Source: Acholeplasmatales bacterium
GTDB taxonomy: Bacteria > Bacillota_I > Bacilli_A > Acholeplasmatales > Anaeroplasmataceae
Assembly: GCA_900770055.1 (NCBI GenBank)
Contig: CAAGJD010000098.1
Location: 1 to 16,792, forward strand
Direction of reading: 5' to 3'
Length of the DNA stretch: 16,792 nucleotides
Part shown: positions 1 through 9,112 of the stretch, piece after piece
Position numbering within the stretch: position 1 is the stretch's first letter
Layout of the letters: each line of letters starts with the position of its first letter
Program-made: the position numbers and the translations under genes
The notes under the pieces: model-generated
Databases searched by the model: none
What the model saw: the letters and a program-made list of their open reading frames with translations, nothing else
What the model was told of the DNA's origin: nothing

Positions 1-216
1 CTCTAAATCAAGTGGCTCCATATAAACCTTATCAGCAATGTTAGTATCAGTCATGATTGTTGCAGGATTTGAGTTAACTAAAACAACCTCATAACCCTCT
101 TCCTTTAAGGCAAGACATGCTTGAGTACCGGCATAATCAAATTCGGCAGCCTGACCAATAACAATAGGACCAGAGCCTATAACCATTATTTTCTTTAAAT
201 CCGTACGTTTTGGCAT
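1..216 (-). CDS. carB: Carbamoyl-phosphate synthase large subunit, N-terminal 72 residues (cut by window edge)
   Basis: This is the beginning of the large subunit, which uses ammonia from CarA, bicarbonate and two ATP to make carbamoyl phosphate for arginine and pyrimidine synthesis in the cytoplasm. The visible 72 residues start MPKRTDLKKIMVIGSGP and continue with IGQAAEFDYAGTQA, then VVLVNSNPATIMTD. These are the hallmark first strands of the CarB N-terminal pre-ATP-grasp domain. The rest of the roughly 1,060-residue protein lies beyond the left edge. The ATG overlaps the carA stop codon by one base (TAATG). A strong GGAGGTG ribosome binding site lies inside the last carA codons, so the two subunits are probably translationally coupled. 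Identification is by motif recognition. I cannot tell whether the gene is intact beyond the edge or which genes follow it. Confidence 0.96.
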   Translation of the reverse strand, partial: MPKRTDLKKIMVIGSGPIVIGQAAEFDYAGTQACLALKEEGYEVVLVNSNPATIMTDTNIADKVYMEPLDLE

Positions 217-1313
217 TATTGTTCACCTCCAAAATCATGTAATAAGCTTAAATATTGCTTAAATAAATACTCAGAGTCCTCAGGACCTGCAGCTGATTCA
301 GGGTGATACTGAATAGACATAACATGATTTTTAACATCTTGCATTCCTTCAAGCTCACCATCTAAGACATTAATATGTGTAATCTCAAGACCAGTACCTG
401 AAAGTGATTCCTTATCAATAGCGAAGGAATGGTTTTGACTTGTTATTTCAATAGTGTCATTTAGTAAATTCTTTACAGGGTGATTAGCACCTCTATGACC
501 AAATTTCATTTTATAGGTTTTAGCACCATAGGCTATACCAATTATTTGGTGTCCTAAGCAAATACCAAAAATTGGTAAAACACCCTTACATCTTTTTACA
601 AGCTCAATAACCTCTTTTGCATCAAATGGGTCACCAGGACCATTTGATATAAATAAGCCATTAGGATTATGCTTCATTACATCCTCAAATGTTGATGTAT
701 ATGGTACAACAACAACATTACAGCCAAATTTATTGAATTTTCTTACTATATTCATCTTAATTCCACAGTCAACAGCTACAACTGTATATAGTGGATTTGC
801 AGTTCTTGAATACCATGTTTTCTTTGTGGAAACCTTTGATAATTGATCATGAGAGAAGTCCATTTTATTTAGGATTTCTAATACCTCATTAGTGTCTTTA
901 TTAATATCACAAATCATCGCAAGCTGAGAACCTGAATTTCTTATTACTCTTGTAAGCTCTCTAGTATCAATATTTGAAATACCAACGACATCATTTTCAT
1001 CCATAACATCGCCTAAAGTTTTAGTAGCTCTAAAGTTTGATGGAGAATCATTATATTCTCTTACAATAAAGCCACTCATTTTAATAGTCTTTGATTCATA
1101 ATCCTCATCAGTAATACCATAATTACCAATTAATGGGTAGGTCATACATACAAATTGATCACAATAGGATGAATCTGATAATATTTCCTGATATCCTACC
1201 ATTGAGGTATTAAATACAATCTCCGCTATTTTATCCTTTTTACTGCCAAAGCCTATACCATAAAATACCTTACCACTTTTAAGGACAAGCTTACGATCAT
1301 TAGAAACTTTCAT
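216..1313 (-). CDS. carA: Carbamoyl-phosphate synthase small (glutaminase) subunit
   Basis: CarA hydrolyses glutamine and passes the ammonia to CarB. The protein has 365 residues, normal for the family. The N-terminal CarA-specific domain (about 1-150) contains NTSMVGYQEILSD and the MTYPLIGNYG motif near 57-66. The class I glutamine amidotransferase domain (about 175-360) carries SNGPGDP near 223-229, the nucleophile elbow GICLGHQ with Cys252, and the His337/Glu339 pair in QYHPE. All three catalytic residues are present, so it should be active. The ATG at 1313 follows AAAGGGG at good spacing. It is the first gene after its own promoter and attenuator-like leader (1314-1505), and overlaps carB by one base. 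PyrR-type control of the leader would make this a pyrimidine-regulated carAB, although arginine-linked control cannot be excluded from what is visible. Confidence 0.97.
   Translation of the reverse strand: MKVSNDRKLVLKSGKVFYGIGFGSKKDKIAEIVFNTSMVGYQEILSDSSYCDQFVCMTYPLIGNYGITDEDYESKTIKMSGFIVREYNDSPSNFRATKTLGDVMDENDVVGISNIDTRELTRVIRNSGSQLAMICDINKDTNEVLEILNKMDFSHDQLSKVSTKKTWYSRTANPLYTVVAVDCGIKMNIVRKFNKFGCNVVVVPYTSTFEDVMKHNPNGLFISNGPGDPFDAKEVIELVKRCKGVLPIFGICLGHQIIGIAYGAKTYKMKFGHRGANHPVKNLLNDTIEITSQNHSFAIDKESLSGTGLEITHINVLDGELEGMQDVKNHVMSIQYHPESAAGPEDSEYLFKQYLSLLHDFGGEQ
224..230 (-). promoter_or_regulatory. carB ribosome binding site inside carA
   Basis: GGAGGTG on the minus strand sits 7 bases before the carB ATG and encodes part of the final Gly-Gly-Glu of CarA. 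The stop and start codons overlap as TAATG, a usual layout for coupled translation of two subunits made in equal amounts. Confidence 0.85.
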
Positions 1314-1336
1314 TTTTATTTTCCCCTTTCACCACT

Positions 1337-1382
1337 AGAAAGCAAAAGCTAGCTTTCTAGTCAAAAAGACTAGAAAACTAGC
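1337..1382 (-). terminator. Terminator hairpin of the carA leader (attenuator)
   Basis: On the minus strand 1382-1368 pairs with 1362-1348 as a 15-base-pair stem, with one G-U pair in RNA and a TTTTT loop. It is followed by TTTTGCTTTCT. This is the strongest structure in the leader and lies about 35-70 bases before the carA start, so it would stop transcripts before the gene. Its 3' arm can also pair downstream (1352-1360 with 1335-1343), and its 5' arm with the PyrR-type loop. The structures are therefore mutually exclusive, as in an attenuator. The U-run is interrupted, so efficiency is uncertain. Confidence 0.72.
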
Positions 1383-1408
1383 ATAAACAATAACTATATT
1401 TATCTAAT

Positions 1409-1431
1409 AATCTTGTTAGTCTCTCTGAACT
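1409..1431 (-). promoter_or_regulatory. Probable PyrR-binding hairpin (anti-antiterminator) in the carA leader
   Basis: On the minus strand 1431-1418 reads AGTTCAGAGAGACT, followed by AACAAGATT. This closely matches the PyrR binding loop of Bacillus-type pyr attenuators, as I recall it (AGUCCAGAGAGGCU then UGCAAGG). The hairpin AGUU-CAGAGA-GACU keeps the family's four-pair upper stem and CAGAGA hexaloop. The positions that differ remain paired (U-A and U-G in place of U-G and C-G). AGAGAGACUA (1426-1417) could instead pair over ten positions with UAGUCUUUUU of the terminator 5' arm (1372-1363), giving the antiterminator. A short 5' hairpin (1448-1467, 8 bp, 4-base loop) precedes it. The inferred action is that PyrR with UMP holds this loop, freeing the terminator and reducing carAB. 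No pyrR gene is in the window. Confidence 0.7.
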
Positions 1432-1476
1432 ATCTTAAAGTCTTTAGTTTATGTATAAATACATAAAACTACAAGT

Positions 1477-1505
1477 AGATTATCACTACACCTATAATTT
1501 GTCAA
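1477..1505 (-). promoter_or_regulatory. Promoter of carAB
   Basis: On the minus strand TTGACA (1505-1500) is followed by a 17-base spacer and TAATCT (1482-1477), with a TGA directly before the -10 that acts as an extended -10. The predicted start near 1470 leaves a leader of about 155 bases before carA. That is enough for the attenuator structures described. Confidence 0.8.
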
Positions 1506-1525
1506 GAAAAAACAAACATAGATAT

Positions 1526-1562
1526 TATGAATAAACTTAAATTAGCTAGAAAATTATTCATA
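1526..1562 (-). terminator. Weak possible terminator after gltD
   Basis: A perfect nine-base inverted repeat (TATGAATAA, 1562-1554, with TTATTCATA, 1534-1526) spans the gltD stop codon with a 19-base loop. A T-rich stretch follows about ten bases later (1515-1506). The stem is almost all A-T and the loop is large, so termination may be poor and some transcripts could run on into the carAB leader. Confidence 0.35.
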
Positions 1563-2987
1563 CTTTTTAATTATGCTAATAGCACAATCAATTCCATCTT
1601 TTAAAGCTATAACTACTAAGGATTGACCATTTTTCATGTCACCACAAACTGAAATCTTATCATTATATTTAAAGCCTTGAAGCTTTACTTTATTTAAAGC
1701 ATTATCTAACCCATATAGCTTTAAATCCTCATCACTTGTACCAATAAAGCCCATTGCGATTATTAAATAATCACACTCAACATATTTTCTACTTCCCTCT
1801 ACGTCTTTAAATACTGCCCTGCCATTTTCTTTAGTAAAATAGACATTTTTAGTATATACACCCTTTAGAGTATTATTCTCTACAACGAGCTCATCAATTG
1901 TAGTTTCATAATGTCTAATGTCATGACCCATTAATACATTAGCCTCTTCTACACCATAATCCGTTTTCTTTTTATTAGGATAATTAGGCCAAGGTAATGT
2001 ATTTTCTAAAGGTGGTTCTTTAGTTATTTCAAGCTCCATAATATCAGCTGCTTTTTGTCTTGAGGCTGTTGCACAACAGTCGTTTGCAGTGTCACCACCA
2101 CCAATAATAATAACCTTTTTGTCTTTTAAATCATAAGTAAATGACTTTTTATCTAAAAGATTTTTAGTTGTTTCAGTTAAGAAATCTACTGCATATAAAA
2201 TGCCATCTGCCTTATTATTTTCTAAAGCTAAGGCTCTAGGTAAGGATGTGCCACAAGCAAAGATTATTTCATCATAGCTTTGGTTTAATTCTTCTATTGT
2301 AATATCCTTACCAATATAAGTATTATTAATAAATTCAATACCTTCTTCTTTTAATAGATTAATTCTTCTTTCAATAATATGCTTTTCAAGCTTCATATTA
2401 GGAATACCATACATAAGTAATCCACCAAAGCGATCATTTTTTTCATATACAGTAACCTTAAAGCCAGCATAATTTAGTTTTTTAGAACATGATAATCCTG
2501 CAGGTCCTGAACCTATAACACAGACAGTCTTACCATTTCTTATGATATCAGTTTTAGGCTTAATCCAGCCATTTTTAAATGCCTCATCAATTAAGAAAAG
2601 CTCATTAGCCTTAACACCAACGGCATCACCATTAATTGAACAAGAACAACAGGCCTCACATAAAGCAGGGCACACACTTCCTGTAAATTCAGGAAATGGT
2701 GCTGTTTTTTCAAGTCTTTTGTAGGCTTCCTCATATAAGCCTAAATAAATTAGATGATTCCATTCTGGAATAAGGTTTGATAATGGACAACCAACATTAC
2801 GATTATTAACCTTCATTGCTGATTGACAAAATGGAACACCACAATTCATACAGCGGCTTGCTTGTTCACGCTGTGTATCTAAATCAAAGGGAATATGGAA
2901 ATCATTAAAGCTTTCTATACGCTTAAGTGGCGTAATTTCTTTTTTATTTTTTCTTTCATATTCCATAAATCCTGTAGGCTTTCCCAT
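1554..2987 (-). CDS. gltD: Glutamate synthase small subunit (NADPH-type, GltD)
   Basis: GltD is the electron-input subunit. It oxidises NAD(P)H via FAD and passes electrons to GltB for conversion of 2-oxoglutarate plus glutamine into two glutamates. It has 477 residues, typical length. The N-terminal cysteine clusters for two [4Fe-4S] centres are visible: CMNC at 46-49, Cys54 and Cys67, then CPALCEACCSC at 106-116. The FAD fold has VIGSGPAG at 157-164. The NADPH site has IIGGGDTAND near 294-303. A second FAD contact, GDMKNGQSLVV, lies at 449-459. The start overlaps the gltB stop by one base (TAATG), with GGAGGTG inside the gltB end, so translation is probably coupled. It is the last gene of the leftward operon. 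Related small subunits can serve other dehydrogenases, but adjacency to gltB settles the assignment. Confidence 0.96.
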   Translation of the reverse strand: MGKPTGFMEYERKNKKEITPLKRIESFNDFHIPFDLDTQREQASRCMNCGVPFCQSAMKVNNRNVGCPLSNLIPEWNHLIYLGLYEEAYKRLEKTAPFPEFTGSVCPALCEACCSCSINGDAVGVKANELFLIDEAFKNGWIKPKTDIIRNGKTVCVIGSGPAGLSCSKKLNYAGFKVTVYEKNDRFGGLLMYGIPNMKLEKHIIERRINLLKEEGIEFINNTYIGKDITIEELNQSYDEIIFACGTSLPRALALENNKADGILYAVDFLTETTKNLLDKKSFTYDLKDKKVIIIGGGDTANDCCATASRQKAADIMELEITKEPPLENTLPWPNYPNKKKTDYGVEEANVLMGHDIRHYETTIDELVVENNTLKGVYTKNVYFTKENGRAVFKDVEGSRKYVECDYLIIAMGFIGTSDEDLKLYGLDNALNKVKLQGFKYNDKISVCGDMKNGQSLVVIALKDGIDCAISIIKKYE

Positions 2988-5900
2988 TATTTCACCTCCA
3001 TAAATTTATTAAAGGCATCTAACTCAGGGTTTTTGCTTCCACTAAGTCTAAATTCCTCAATATAAGTAATGATTTTTGCATAATCATTAGGTAATACCTT
3101 AAAATAATCCTTTGGATCAAAGCTATATAATAAATTAGCTGCATACTCTGAATTAGTATAAGAAGCATGGTTTTCTAAAAGCTTTTTAACAGCTAAAACA
3201 TCCTTATCATCTAAATCTAAGATTGATACTAATTCAGTATTAACATTCTTCTTATTATTAAGTCCATAAATATAAGCAACACCACCACTCATACCAGCAG
3301 CGAAGTTTCTACCTATTTTACCTAATACTAAAACTGTACCACCAGTCATGTATTCACAACCATGTAAGCCACAGCCTAAAGTTACAACACTAGCACCTGA
3401 ATTTCTAATTGCAAATCTTTCACCTGCAATACCATCCATATAGCATTCACCACTTGTAGCACCATATAGGGCAACATTACCACAAATAATATTCTTTTCT
3501 GGAGCGAATGTAGCCGTAGCTGCAGGCTTAATAACTAGCTTACCACCACATAAACCTTTACCTAGATAATCATTTGCATCACCAGTTACTGTAATTGTTA
3601 CACCATTTGTTAAGAATGCACCAAATGAGTTACCAGCATTACCTGTAGCATTTATTACAATAGTGTCATCAGCTAGCTCTTTATTTTTATAAACCTTAAC
3701 TATTTCATTAGATAGAATTGTACCAAATGAACGATTAACATTAGATATTTCAAGATCAATTTGCTTTAAAGCACCATACTTAATAGATTCCTGACATAAT
3801 GGTAATAATACTCTTGAATCTAAGGTATTATTTAAATCTACCTTCTTATATTCTTTAAAAACATTATCACTTCTATTAACAACACTTGCATTAAATAATA
3901 GCTTTGATAAATCTAGCTTAGTCTTATATTTATCCTTAACACGTAATAATTCAGTATGACCAACCATTTCATCAATAGTTCTAAAGCCTAGCTTAGCCAT
4001 ATATTCTCTAAGCTCAGTTGCAATAAATGTCATAAAATTAATTACATATTCAGGCTTACCCTTAAAATTAGCTCTTAGCTTTTCATTTTGAGTCGCAATA
4101 CCAACAGGACAAGTATTCATATTACATACACGCATCATTATACAGCCCATTGCGATAAGTGGACCTGTTGCAAATCCAAATTCCTCAGCACCAAGTAAAA
4201 TAGCTACAGCTAAATCTCTACCAGTAAGTAGCTTACCATCTGTTTCAATTCTAACACGGTCACGAAGTCCATTCATTACAAGTGTTTGATGTGTTTCAGC
4301 AATACCAATTTCCCAAGGAATACCAGCATTATTAATAGAGGTTCTAGGAGATGCACCTGTACCACCATCATAGCCTGAAACTAAAATAGTATTCGCACCA
4401 GCCTTAACAACGCCAGCAGCAATTGTACCAACACCAGCTTCGCTTACAAGCTTTACAGAAATTCTTGCTTTTCTATTAGCATTTTTTAAATCATAAATTA
4501 ATTGAGCTAAATCCTCAATAGAATAAATATCATGATGTGGAGGAGGTGATATTAATGTAACACCTGGAGTTGAATTTCTAGCCTTTGCTATCCAAGGAAA
4601 TACCTTATTACCAGGAAGCTGTCCACCCTCACCAGGCTTAGCACCCTGTGCCATTTTAATTTGAATTTCAATTGCGTTAGTTAGATATTCAATTGTAACA
4701 CCAAATCTACCTGATGCAACCTGCTTAATCTTAGAAAATCTATCATCACCATTAGAATCCTTAGTGTATCTTTCTCTTTCTTCTCCACCTTCACCAGTAT
4801 TAGATTTACCACCTAAACGGTTCATTGCAATTGCCATACATTCATGAGCTTCCTTTGAAATTGAACCATAGCTCATTGCACCAGTTTTAAATCTTTTAAC
4901 AATTTCCTCAACTGGTTCAACCTCATCAATTGAAATTGCATGAGAGAAATCTAACTCTAATGTATCTCTAATATTAATTGACTTAGCTCCTAAAAGCTTC
5001 GAAAATTCTTTATATTCTTCATAGTTTCCACTACGACATGCAGATTGTAATTGAATGATTGTTAATGGATCATATAAATGATCGTGTTCATTTTTTCTAT
5101 AGCCATGTAAGCCTATAGAATCTAATGTATCATCCTTTCTTACTAAGGCTTTATTGTAAAGCTTTATCGCATTTTCTTCGATTAAATCAAGAGAAATACC
5201 ACCAATAGAATTAGGAGTATTTGTAAAATATTTATCAATAATTTCATTATTTAAGCCAATACATTCAAATATTTGAGCTCCGTTATAGGATTGAATAGTT
5301 GAAATACCCATTTTTGAAATAATCTTAATTATTGATTTTAAGACTGCATGAGTATAATTTTTCTTAGCTACTTCCTTTGATACCTTAATATAACCACGAA
5401 GAGCATATTCATCAATTGTTTCATATACTAAATATGGATAAACTGCAGTAACACCAAAGCCAATTAAGCATGCGTAATGATGAATTTCTCTAGGCTCTGA
5501 GGCCTCTAAAATAATTGAAATATGAGTTCTTTTTGATACTCTTGTTAAATATTGATGTAAGCCTGAAGAAACTAATAATGAAGGAATCTTAATACCAGTG
5601 CCTATTCTATCTGACAAAATAATAATAGAAGCTCCATTATCAATCTTTTCTTCACATTCTTTAAAGATTCTATCTAAGGCATCAGCCATTTTTTCTTTAT
5701 TATAATCATATTTAAATGAAACTGTTTCTACCTTTATGCCTTTAGATTTATCAATATTTTTAATCTTATAAAAATCCAAAGTAGAAAGAATCGGATTTTC
5801 AACTCTAATTCTTAAGGCATTCTTTTCAGAAGGATTTAATAGGTTACCCTCTCTACCTAAATAAACAACACCACTTGTTACAATATCCTCTCTTATAGAA

Positions 5901-7465
5901 TCAATAGGTGGATTTGTAACCTGTGCAAATCTTTGTTTAAAGAATTGATATAAATTAAATTCCTTTTCCATTAATACAGCTAAAGGAATATCTGTACCCA
6001 TTGAAACAACCTTTTCATTATCAGTTTCAGCAAGAGGTAAAATACCCTCCATTAATTCATCATAGGTATAGCCACATTCATGCTGAAGGAAATGAATATC
6101 ATCATCAAATTTAGGTATTTCTACTTCTGGCATAGAATTTATTTTAATGATGTTATTATTCCATTTTTTATATGGACGCATCTTTGAATATTTCATTTTT
6201 ATTTCATCATTAGAAATGATGCGTTTAGCTTCTGTATCTACAAGTAGGATTTTACCTGGTTCTAGACGCTTTTTTTCTAAAATTCTTGCCTCATCAATAG
6301 GAAGTGAGCCTGTTTCTGAGAATAAGATTAAATAATCATCTTTTGTTACATAATAACGAGATGGTCTTAAACCATTTCTATCTAATGAAGCACCAAGCTT
6401 TACACCATCTGTGAATAAAATAGCGGCAGGTCCATCCCAAGGCTCCATAAATGTTGAATGGAATTCATAGAAGGCCTTTAAATCAGGATCCATTTTTGTA
6501 TCTTTACTCCAAGGCTCTGGAATCATCATCATTATTGTTTCTTCCATTGTTCTACCATTTAAATACATAAACTCTAAGAAATTATCAAACATTGCAGAAT
6601 CTGATGATTCCTTTGGTATAAGTGGTATTACCTTCTTTAAATCATCACTGAATATATCAGATTTAAATAAACCTTCTCTTGCCTTAACAGAATTAACATT
6701 ACCACGAATAGTGTTAATTTCACCATTATGGCATAAAAATCTATTAGGATGAGCACGTTCCCAAGAAGGGAAAGTATTAGTTGAAAATCTTGAATGAACT
6801 AAAGCAATTGCAGATTCTACCTTAGTATCCTTTAAATCTAGATAAAAATCTCTTACCTGCGTAGAAACTAGCATACCCTTATAAACAATAGTTCTTGATG
6901 AAAATGAACAAAAATAAAGATTTAAATTATTTTTTATCGCAATAGATTCTATTACTCTTCTTGCGACATAAAGCTTTCTTTCAAAATCAATAGATGTCTT
7001 AATATTTTTAGGCTTTTCAACAAAAACCTGAACAATATATGGCATTGTACTTAGTGCTGTTTTACCAATTCCATAAGTATCAACAGGACAGCGTCTATAA
7101 CCAAGTACTATTAAGCCCTCAGCTACTAAAGTATCAGTAACTAAAGAAATTTCCTTTTCTCTTAATTCTTCATTTTTAGATAAGAATATTTGGCCAACAC
7201 CATAATCTCCTTCTTTAGGAAGATTAAAGCCTAGCTTTTCGCCTCTAAAGAATCTGTCAGGTATTTGAATTAAGATACCAGCACCATCACCTGAATTATC
7301 TTCAGCACCAGTACCGCCTCTATGCTCAAGATGAATTAAAATATCTAATGCATCCTTAATTGTTTTATGTGTTTTTATACCTTTTATTTGGGCAATAGCT
7401 CCGATGCCACAGGCATCATGTTCATAGCTTGGGTCATATAAACCCATCTTCTTAGGATATTCCAT
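2987..7465 (-). CDS. gltB: Glutamate synthase large subunit (GltB)
   Basis: GltB releases ammonia from glutamine, channels it and forms glutamate from 2-oxoglutarate. It has 1492 residues, the normal bacterial size. Cys19 in HDACGIG should become the N-terminal nucleophile after removal of an 18-residue propeptide, as in the family. The class II amidotransferase domain covers about 19-420 (CHNGEINT near 245-252; GLRPSR at 365-370). A central domain follows to about 800. The FMN-binding synthase barrel covers about 830-1200, with MSYGSISKEAH near 864-874 and GYDGGTGASPR near 1031-1041. The [3Fe-4S] ligands are Cys1108, Cys1114 and Cys1119. The C-terminal glycine-rich beta-helix has GATSGE, GLHGCEYMTGG and GGVAYIYG. 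The start has AAGGAG before ATG and lies 12 bases after pyrG, so the genes are co-transcribed. All catalytic features appear intact. Confidence 0.97.
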   Translation of the reverse strand: MEYPKKMGLYDPSYEHDACGIGAIAQIKGIKTHKTIKDALDILIHLEHRGGTGAEDNSGDGAGILIQIPDRFFRGEKLGFNLPKEGDYGVGQIFLSKNEELREKEISLVTDTLVAEGLIVLGYRRCPVDTYGIGKTALSTMPYIVQVFVEKPKNIKTSIDFERKLYVARRVIESIAIKNNLNLYFCSFSSRTIVYKGMLVSTQVRDFYLDLKDTKVESAIALVHSRFSTNTFPSWERAHPNRFLCHNGEINTIRGNVNSVKAREGLFKSDIFSDDLKKVIPLIPKESSDSAMFDNFLEFMYLNGRTMEETIMMMIPEPWSKDTKMDPDLKAFYEFHSTFMEPWDGPAAILFTDGVKLGASLDRNGLRPSRYYVTKDDYLILFSETGSLPIDEARILEKKRLEPGKILLVDTEAKRIISNDEIKMKYSKMRPYKKWNNNIIKINSMPEVEIPKFDDDIHFLQHECGYTYDELMEGILPLAETDNEKVVSMGTDIPLAVLMEKEFNLYQFFKQRFAQVTNPPIDSIREDIVTSGVVYLGREGNLLNPSEKNALRIRVENPILSTLDFYKIKNIDKSKGIKVETVSFKYDYNKEKMADALDRIFKECEEKIDNGASIIILSDRIGTGIKIPSLLVSSGLHQYLTRVSKRTHISIILEASEPREIHHYACLIGFGVTAVYPYLVYETIDEYALRGYIKVSKEVAKKNYTHAVLKSIIKIISKMGISTIQSYNGAQIFECIGLNNEIIDKYFTNTPNSIGGISLDLIEENAIKLYNKALVRKDDTLDSIGLHGYRKNEHDHLYDPLTIIQLQSACRSGNYEEYKEFSKLLGAKSINIRDTLELDFSHAISIDEVEPVEEIVKRFKTGAMSYGSISKEAHECMAIAMNRLGGKSNTGEGGEERERYTKDSNGDDRFSKIKQVASGRFGVTIEYLTNAIEIQIKMAQGAKPGEGGQLPGNKVFPWIAKARNSTPGVTLISPPPHHDIYSIEDLAQLIYDLKNANRKARISVKLVSEAGVGTIAAGVVKAGANTILVSGYDGGTGASPRTSINNAGIPWEIGIAETHQTLVMNGLRDRVRIETDGKLLTGRDLAVAILLGAEEFGFATGPLIAMGCIMMRVCNMNTCPVGIATQNEKLRANFKGKPEYVINFMTFIATELREYMAKLGFRTIDEMVGHTELLRVKDKYKTKLDLSKLLFNASVVNRSDNVFKEYKKVDLNNTLDSRVLLPLCQESIKYGALKQIDLEISNVNRSFGTILSNEIVKVYKNKELADDTIVINATGNAGNSFGAFLTNGVTITVTGDANDYLGKGLCGGKLVIKPAATATFAPEKNIICGNVALYGATSGECYMDGIAGERFAIRNSGASVVTLGCGLHGCEYMTGGTVLVLGKIGRNFAAGMSGGVAYIYGLNNKKNVNTELVSILDLDDKDVLAVKKLLENHASYTNSEYAANLLYSFDPKDYFKVLPNDYAKIITYIEEFRLSGSKNPELDAFNKFMEVK
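2993..2999 (-). promoter_or_regulatory. gltD ribosome binding site inside gltB
   Basis: GGAGGTG overlaps the last gltB codons (Met-Glu-Val-Lys) five bases before the gltD ATG. The junction is TAATG. It is built the same way as the carA-carB junction in this window. Confidence 0.85.
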
Positions 7466-7477
7466 AAGTCTCTCCTT

Positions 7478-9085
7478 TTATTTACAATTTTTTATTGCCG
7501 CAGCTATAAAATCTCTAAATAGAGGATGAGGTCGCTGTGGTCTTGATAAAAATTCAGGGTGAAATTGACAGGCTACAAACCACGGATGTGATTTTAGTTC
7601 TACTATTTCAACTAAATTAGCCTTTAAATTTCTACCTGATGCAATTAGATCCTTAGTAAATAATTCACTATATGCATTATTAAATTCATATCTATGTCTA
7701 TGACGTTCCTTAATATCTATAGCATTATATGCTAAATGAGTTTTAGTACCCTCTTTTATATGACAATCATATAAACCTAATCTTAGTGTACCACCCATTT
7801 CAATTCCTTCATATTGATCTGTTAATAATGAAATAATAGGGTGAGTAGTATTAGGATCTAATTCAGTTGAATTAGCATCCTTATATCCAAAAACATTTCT
7901 TGCATATTCAATACAAGCAAGCTGCATACCAAAACATATACCTAAAAAAGGAATATTGTTTTCTCTTGCATATTTTATCGCACTAATTTTACCCTCTGAG
8001 GCTCTAATACCAAAGCCTCCAGGTACTAAGATACCAGCACAAGATGATAAATAATCCTTAGCATTTTCATCAGTTATTGCATTAGCATCAATATAATCAA
8101 CTATTACCTTTTTACCATGAAAATACCCTGCTGATTTTAATGCTTCACTAACTGATAGATAAGCATCATGAAGTTCTACATATTTACCAACTAAAGCTAT
8201 TTTAACCTCGCCATTTAAATTTTCAATTTTATGAATTAATTCATTCCATTCACTCATATCAGCCTCAGGTGAGGTCATTTTAAAATGCTTTAAAATAACA
8301 TCATCAATATGCTGTTCATGCAAATTATTAACAACTGAAAATAATATTTTCGCATCCTTAGCTACAAATACAGCGTCCTTATCAACATCACAAAATAAGG
8401 CTATTTTATCCTTTTGAGCTTCATTAATATCAACTTCACTTCTTAAAATAATAATATCTGGCTGAATGCCAATACCTCTTAATTCTTTAACAGAATGCTG
8501 AGTTGGCTTTGTTTTTATTTCATCTGCTGCGCGTAAATATGGAACTAAAGTATTATGAACATATAAAGTATTTTCATAACCAAAATCTCTTCTTGCCTGT
8601 CTTATTGCCTCTAAGAATGGTAATGATTCAATATCACCTACTGTACCACCAATTTCTGTAATAATGAAATCAGCATTTGATTCCTTTGAAGCTTCAACAA
8701 GCTTATTTTTTATTTCATTAGTAATATGAGGAATTACCTGAACAGTCGCACCTAGATAATCTCCTCTTCTTTCCTTTGCGATAACACTAGAATAAATTCT
8801 TCCGGTTGTTATATTAGAATTTTGACTTAAATTTTCATCAATAAATCTTTCGTAATGTCCTAAATCTAAATCTGTTTCAGCACCATCATCGGTTACAAAA
8901 ACCTCACCATGCTGATATGGAGACATTGTTCCTGGATCAACATTGATATAAGGGTCAAATTTTTGCATAAAAACCTTAAAGCCTCTATTTTTAAGAAGTC
9001 TTCCTATTGAGGAGGCTGCAATACCCTTTCCTAGTGATGAAACTACACCACCAGTAACAAATATATATCTTGTTTGTTTTTCCAT
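7478..9085 (-). CDS. pyrG: CTP synthase
   Basis: PyrG converts UTP to CTP with ATP and ammonia taken from glutamine. From the ATG at 9085 the protein has 535 residues, normal length. The synthetase domain shows FVTGGVVSSLGKG near 9-21, DPYINVDPGTM near 44-54, TDDGAETDLDLGHYERF, and ITEIGGTVGDIES near 142-154. The C-terminal amidotransferase domain shows VPGGFGIR, GICFGMQ with Cys384, and the CQFHPE pair His509/Glu511. All are intact. The start is uncertain by a few codons: GTG at 9094, with AGAAGG five bases ahead, is a serious alternative, and TTG at 9097 is possible. It lies 27 bases after the ANTAR gene and 12 before gltB, so it is within the operon rather than behind its own leader. That is unusual company for pyrG but consistent with a glutamine theme. 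Confidence 0.96.
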   Translation of the reverse strand: MEKQTRYIFVTGGVVSSLGKGIAASSIGRLLKNRGFKVFMQKFDPYINVDPGTMSPYQHGEVFVTDDGAETDLDLGHYERFIDENLSQNSNITTGRIYSSVIAKERRGDYLGATVQVIPHITNEIKNKLVEASKESNADFIITEIGGTVGDIESLPFLEAIRQARRDFGYENTLYVHNTLVPYLRAADEIKTKPTQHSVKELRGIGIQPDIIILRSEVDINEAQKDKIALFCDVDKDAVFVAKDAKILFSVVNNLHEQHIDDVILKHFKMTSPEADMSEWNELIHKIENLNGEVKIALVGKYVELHDAYLSVSEALKSAGYFHGKKVIVDYIDANAITDENAKDYLSSCAGILVPGGFGIRASEGKISAIKYARENNIPFLGICFGMQLACIEYARNVFGYKDANSTELDPNTTHPIISLLTDQYEGIEMGGTLRLGLYDCHIKEGTKTHLAYNAIDIKERHRHRYEFNNAYSELFTKDLIASGRNLKANLVEIVELKSHPWFVACQFHPEFLSRPQRPHPLFRDFIAAAIKNCK

Positions 9086-9112
9086 ACTATTCACCAAAAC
9101 CTTCTAGATTAA

